Origin: Anaerosoma sp034007245
GTDB lineage: Bacteria; Actinomycetota; Coriobacteriia; Anaerosomatales; Anaerosomataceae
DNA: 6,543 bases
Assembly (NCBI GenBank): GCA_034007245.1
Contig: JAVERH010000123.1
Coordinates: 1-6,543 of the forward strand
Direction of reading: 5' to 3'
Positions 5,811 to 6,543 of the stretch are shown here, one piece after another (position 1 is the stretch's first letter; each line of letters starts with the position of its first letter). The position numbers were made by a program, and so were the translations under genes. Below the pieces are notes generated by a model. The model did no database searches and was not told the origin of the DNA. It saw nothing but the letters and a program-made list of their open reading frames with translations.

Positions 5811-5839
5811 AGGGCCGGATCCCAGTGGGATCCGGCCCT
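5811..5839 (-). terminator. Hairpin terminator downstream of the formate dehydrogenase operon
   Basis: A perfect 13-bp stem pairs 5811-5823 (AGGGCCGGATCCC) with 5827-5839 around a three-base loop. It is 27 bases beyond the stop codon of the cytochrome b gene on the - strand and should end that transcript. The T tract after the stem in the - direction is weak; read on the + strand, CCTCCTT follows, so it could also stop residual + strand transcription. Confidence 0.78.
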
Positions 5840-5866
5840 CCTTACGTGCCAGACAACGAGCGGAGG

Positions 5867-6535
5867 TTACTCCGTGATCACGTTGTCGCCCTTCTTGAGC
5901 TCTTCCTTGGCCCACGTGCCCCAGTGGTACAGGGCGTCGGTCTCGCTGACACGGCCATCGCCGAACATCAGCTTGCCCGAGCCGCGGTACGGCTGGAAGA
6001 TACCAGCGCCGAGGTAGATGTGCGCGAGCATGAAGACCCCGATGAGGACCATCAGGCCCGAGTGGAGCATGATGCTCCACCGCACGACACCCGCGCTGAA
6101 CAGCTCGGGGAACCAGATGATGACGCCGGTGATCGAGATAGCGATCGACAGGAAGATCAGCGCACCGTCGGCCACACCCTGGCCCGACTTGTTGATCTTC
6201 TGCGGCGGCATGTGCTGCTTCGCACCGAAGAACAGGTACGGGAAGAACTTCGCCATGAACTCCTTGTCATCAGCGTCCCACTTGAAGAACAGGCTCTTCC
6301 ACAGGTGGACGAAGCCCTTGGGGCTGATGATGATCGCTGCGATCGGAGCCACGATGAAGATGACAGCCATGACCCGGTGCACCATACGCGCACCCTGGAC
6401 CGTTGCCATGCCGACAGCTGCTGCCACGGACGGAATGAAGAGGATCAGTCCGGTCGCGAACAGCGACAAGCAGGCGATGGTGTGGATCCAGTGAAGACCG
6501 CGCGCGAAGGCGCTGTGCCTCTGGATGTACCTCAC
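5867..6535 (-). CDS. Formate dehydrogenase cytochrome b subunit (gamma, FdnI/FdoI-like)
   Basis: This 222-residue integral membrane protein is the gamma subunit that anchors respiratory formate dehydrogenase and passes electrons through two b haems to quinone. Four hydrophobic helices are visible at about residues 15-35, 52-71, 120-141 and 154-176. Histidines in the positions expected for haem ligation are His15 (ARGLHWIH), His53 (RMVHR), His158 (MLHSG) and His172 (LAHIYLG). The loop with Asn115 and Gly118-Gln119 (INKSGQ), before the third helix, corresponds to the conserved N-x-G-Q region near the quinone site in this family. Length matches the usual 200-230 residues. The start is GTG, with GGAG upstream and a likely 4-base GTGA overlap with the preceding gene. 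fdhE on the same strand supports a formate dehydrogenase rather than another cytochrome b561-type complex, though related gamma subunits (thiosulfate reductase, hydrogenase) are similar. Confidence 0.9.
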   Translation of the reverse strand: MRYIQRHSAFARGLHWIHTIACLSLFATGLILFIPSVAAAVGMATVQGARMVHRVMAVIFIVAPIAAIIISPKGFVHLWKSLFFKWDADDKEFMAKFFPYLFFGAKQHMPPQKINKSGQGVADGALIFLSIAISITGVIIWFPELFSAGVVRWSIMLHSGLMVLIGVFMLAHIYLGAGIFQPYRGSGKLMFGDGRVSETDALYHWGTWAKEELKKGDNVITE

Positions 6536-6543
6536 TTCTCCAC
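6532..6543 (-). CDS. Probable stop codon of the upstream operon gene (fragment)
   Basis: On the - strand the window edge reads GTG GAG AAG TGA, giving Val-Glu-Lys-stop. The TGA overlaps the GTG start of the cytochrome b gene in a GTGA arrangement typical of translationally coupled genes. In formate dehydrogenase operons the gene expected here is the iron-sulfur beta subunit, but only four codons are visible, so the identity and even the existence of this gene are inferred. Confidence 0.35.
   Translation of the reverse strand: MEK

Noticed and set aside
5475..6080. 201-codon open frame on the - strand across the gene-free stretch and part of the cytochrome b gene
   Set aside because: It overlaps the cytochrome b coding sequence in another frame, crosses two terminators, and its translation is Arg/Pro/Ala-rich without recognisable domains.
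1..6543. CRISPR arrays, insertion sequences, attachment sites or integrases
   Set aside because: No regularly spaced repeats, transposase or integrase frames, or terminal inverted repeats with target duplications are visible.

Overview
The window is GC-rich DNA with tightly packed genes and Shine-Dalgarno-led starts. Its contents are multihaem c-type cytochromes, formate dehydrogenase genes and a selenoprotein. Together these point to an anaerobic or microaerophilic respiring bacterium, and a deep-branching actinobacterium of the Coriobacteriia/OPB41 type would fit. That placement is an inference from composition and gene content, not from a marker gene.

Layout. (1) Positions 2-1750, + strand: the 3' end of one exported multihaem cytochrome c, then a complete paralogue with eight CxxCH haem sites (434-1750). 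A strong hairpin terminator (1810-1841) follows, nested inside a long inverted repeat. (2) Positions 1876-3263, - strand: an NfeD-like membrane protein followed directly by a stomatin/QmcA-like SPFH protein, a common membrane-microdomain pair. (3) Positions 3441-4337, - strand: fdhE, the formate dehydrogenase maturation factor, with a hairpin at its 3' side (3388-3419). (4) Positions 4338-4485: a 148-base divergent intergenic region containing two short perfect palindromes. (5) Positions 4486-5566, + strand: two genes for lipoproteins of the thioredoxin superfamily. The first is a peroxiredoxin whose catalytic cysteine codon is an in-frame TGA. The second is a CPFC thioredoxin-like protein. 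A GC-rich terminator (5603-5632) ends the unit. (6) Positions 5640-5810: a GC-rich gene-free stretch with several small hairpins. (7) Positions 5867-6535, - strand: the four-helix dihaem cytochrome b subunit of a respiratory formate dehydrogenase, with a terminator at 5811-5839 and the probable stop codon of an upstream operon gene at the window edge.

The main result is the peroxiredoxin. Read through the TGA at 4741-4743, positions 4486-5079 form one 197-residue protein with a complete AhpC/TSA fold, and the TGA sits exactly at the peroxidatic position (P79-x3-T83-x2-U86). A hairpin with G as first apical-loop base, 17 bases after the TGA, matches a bacterial SECIS element. TGA is an ordinary stop elsewhere in the window (cytochrome 1 and the SPFH gene), so general reassignment is unlikely. 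Conventional annotation would cut this gene into an 85-residue fragment plus a C-terminal remnant.

How the parts may work together (inference): formate oxidation passes electrons through the cytochrome b subunit to quinone, and exported multihaem cytochromes carry electrons further outside the membrane. The Sec-peroxiredoxin has no resolving cysteine. It is predicted to be lipid-anchored on the outer face of the membrane, where it could remove peroxides and be reduced by its CPFC neighbour. Formate dehydrogenase catalytic subunits are often selenoproteins too, which fits a selenocysteine-decoding host, but no sel gene or catalytic subunit lies in this window.
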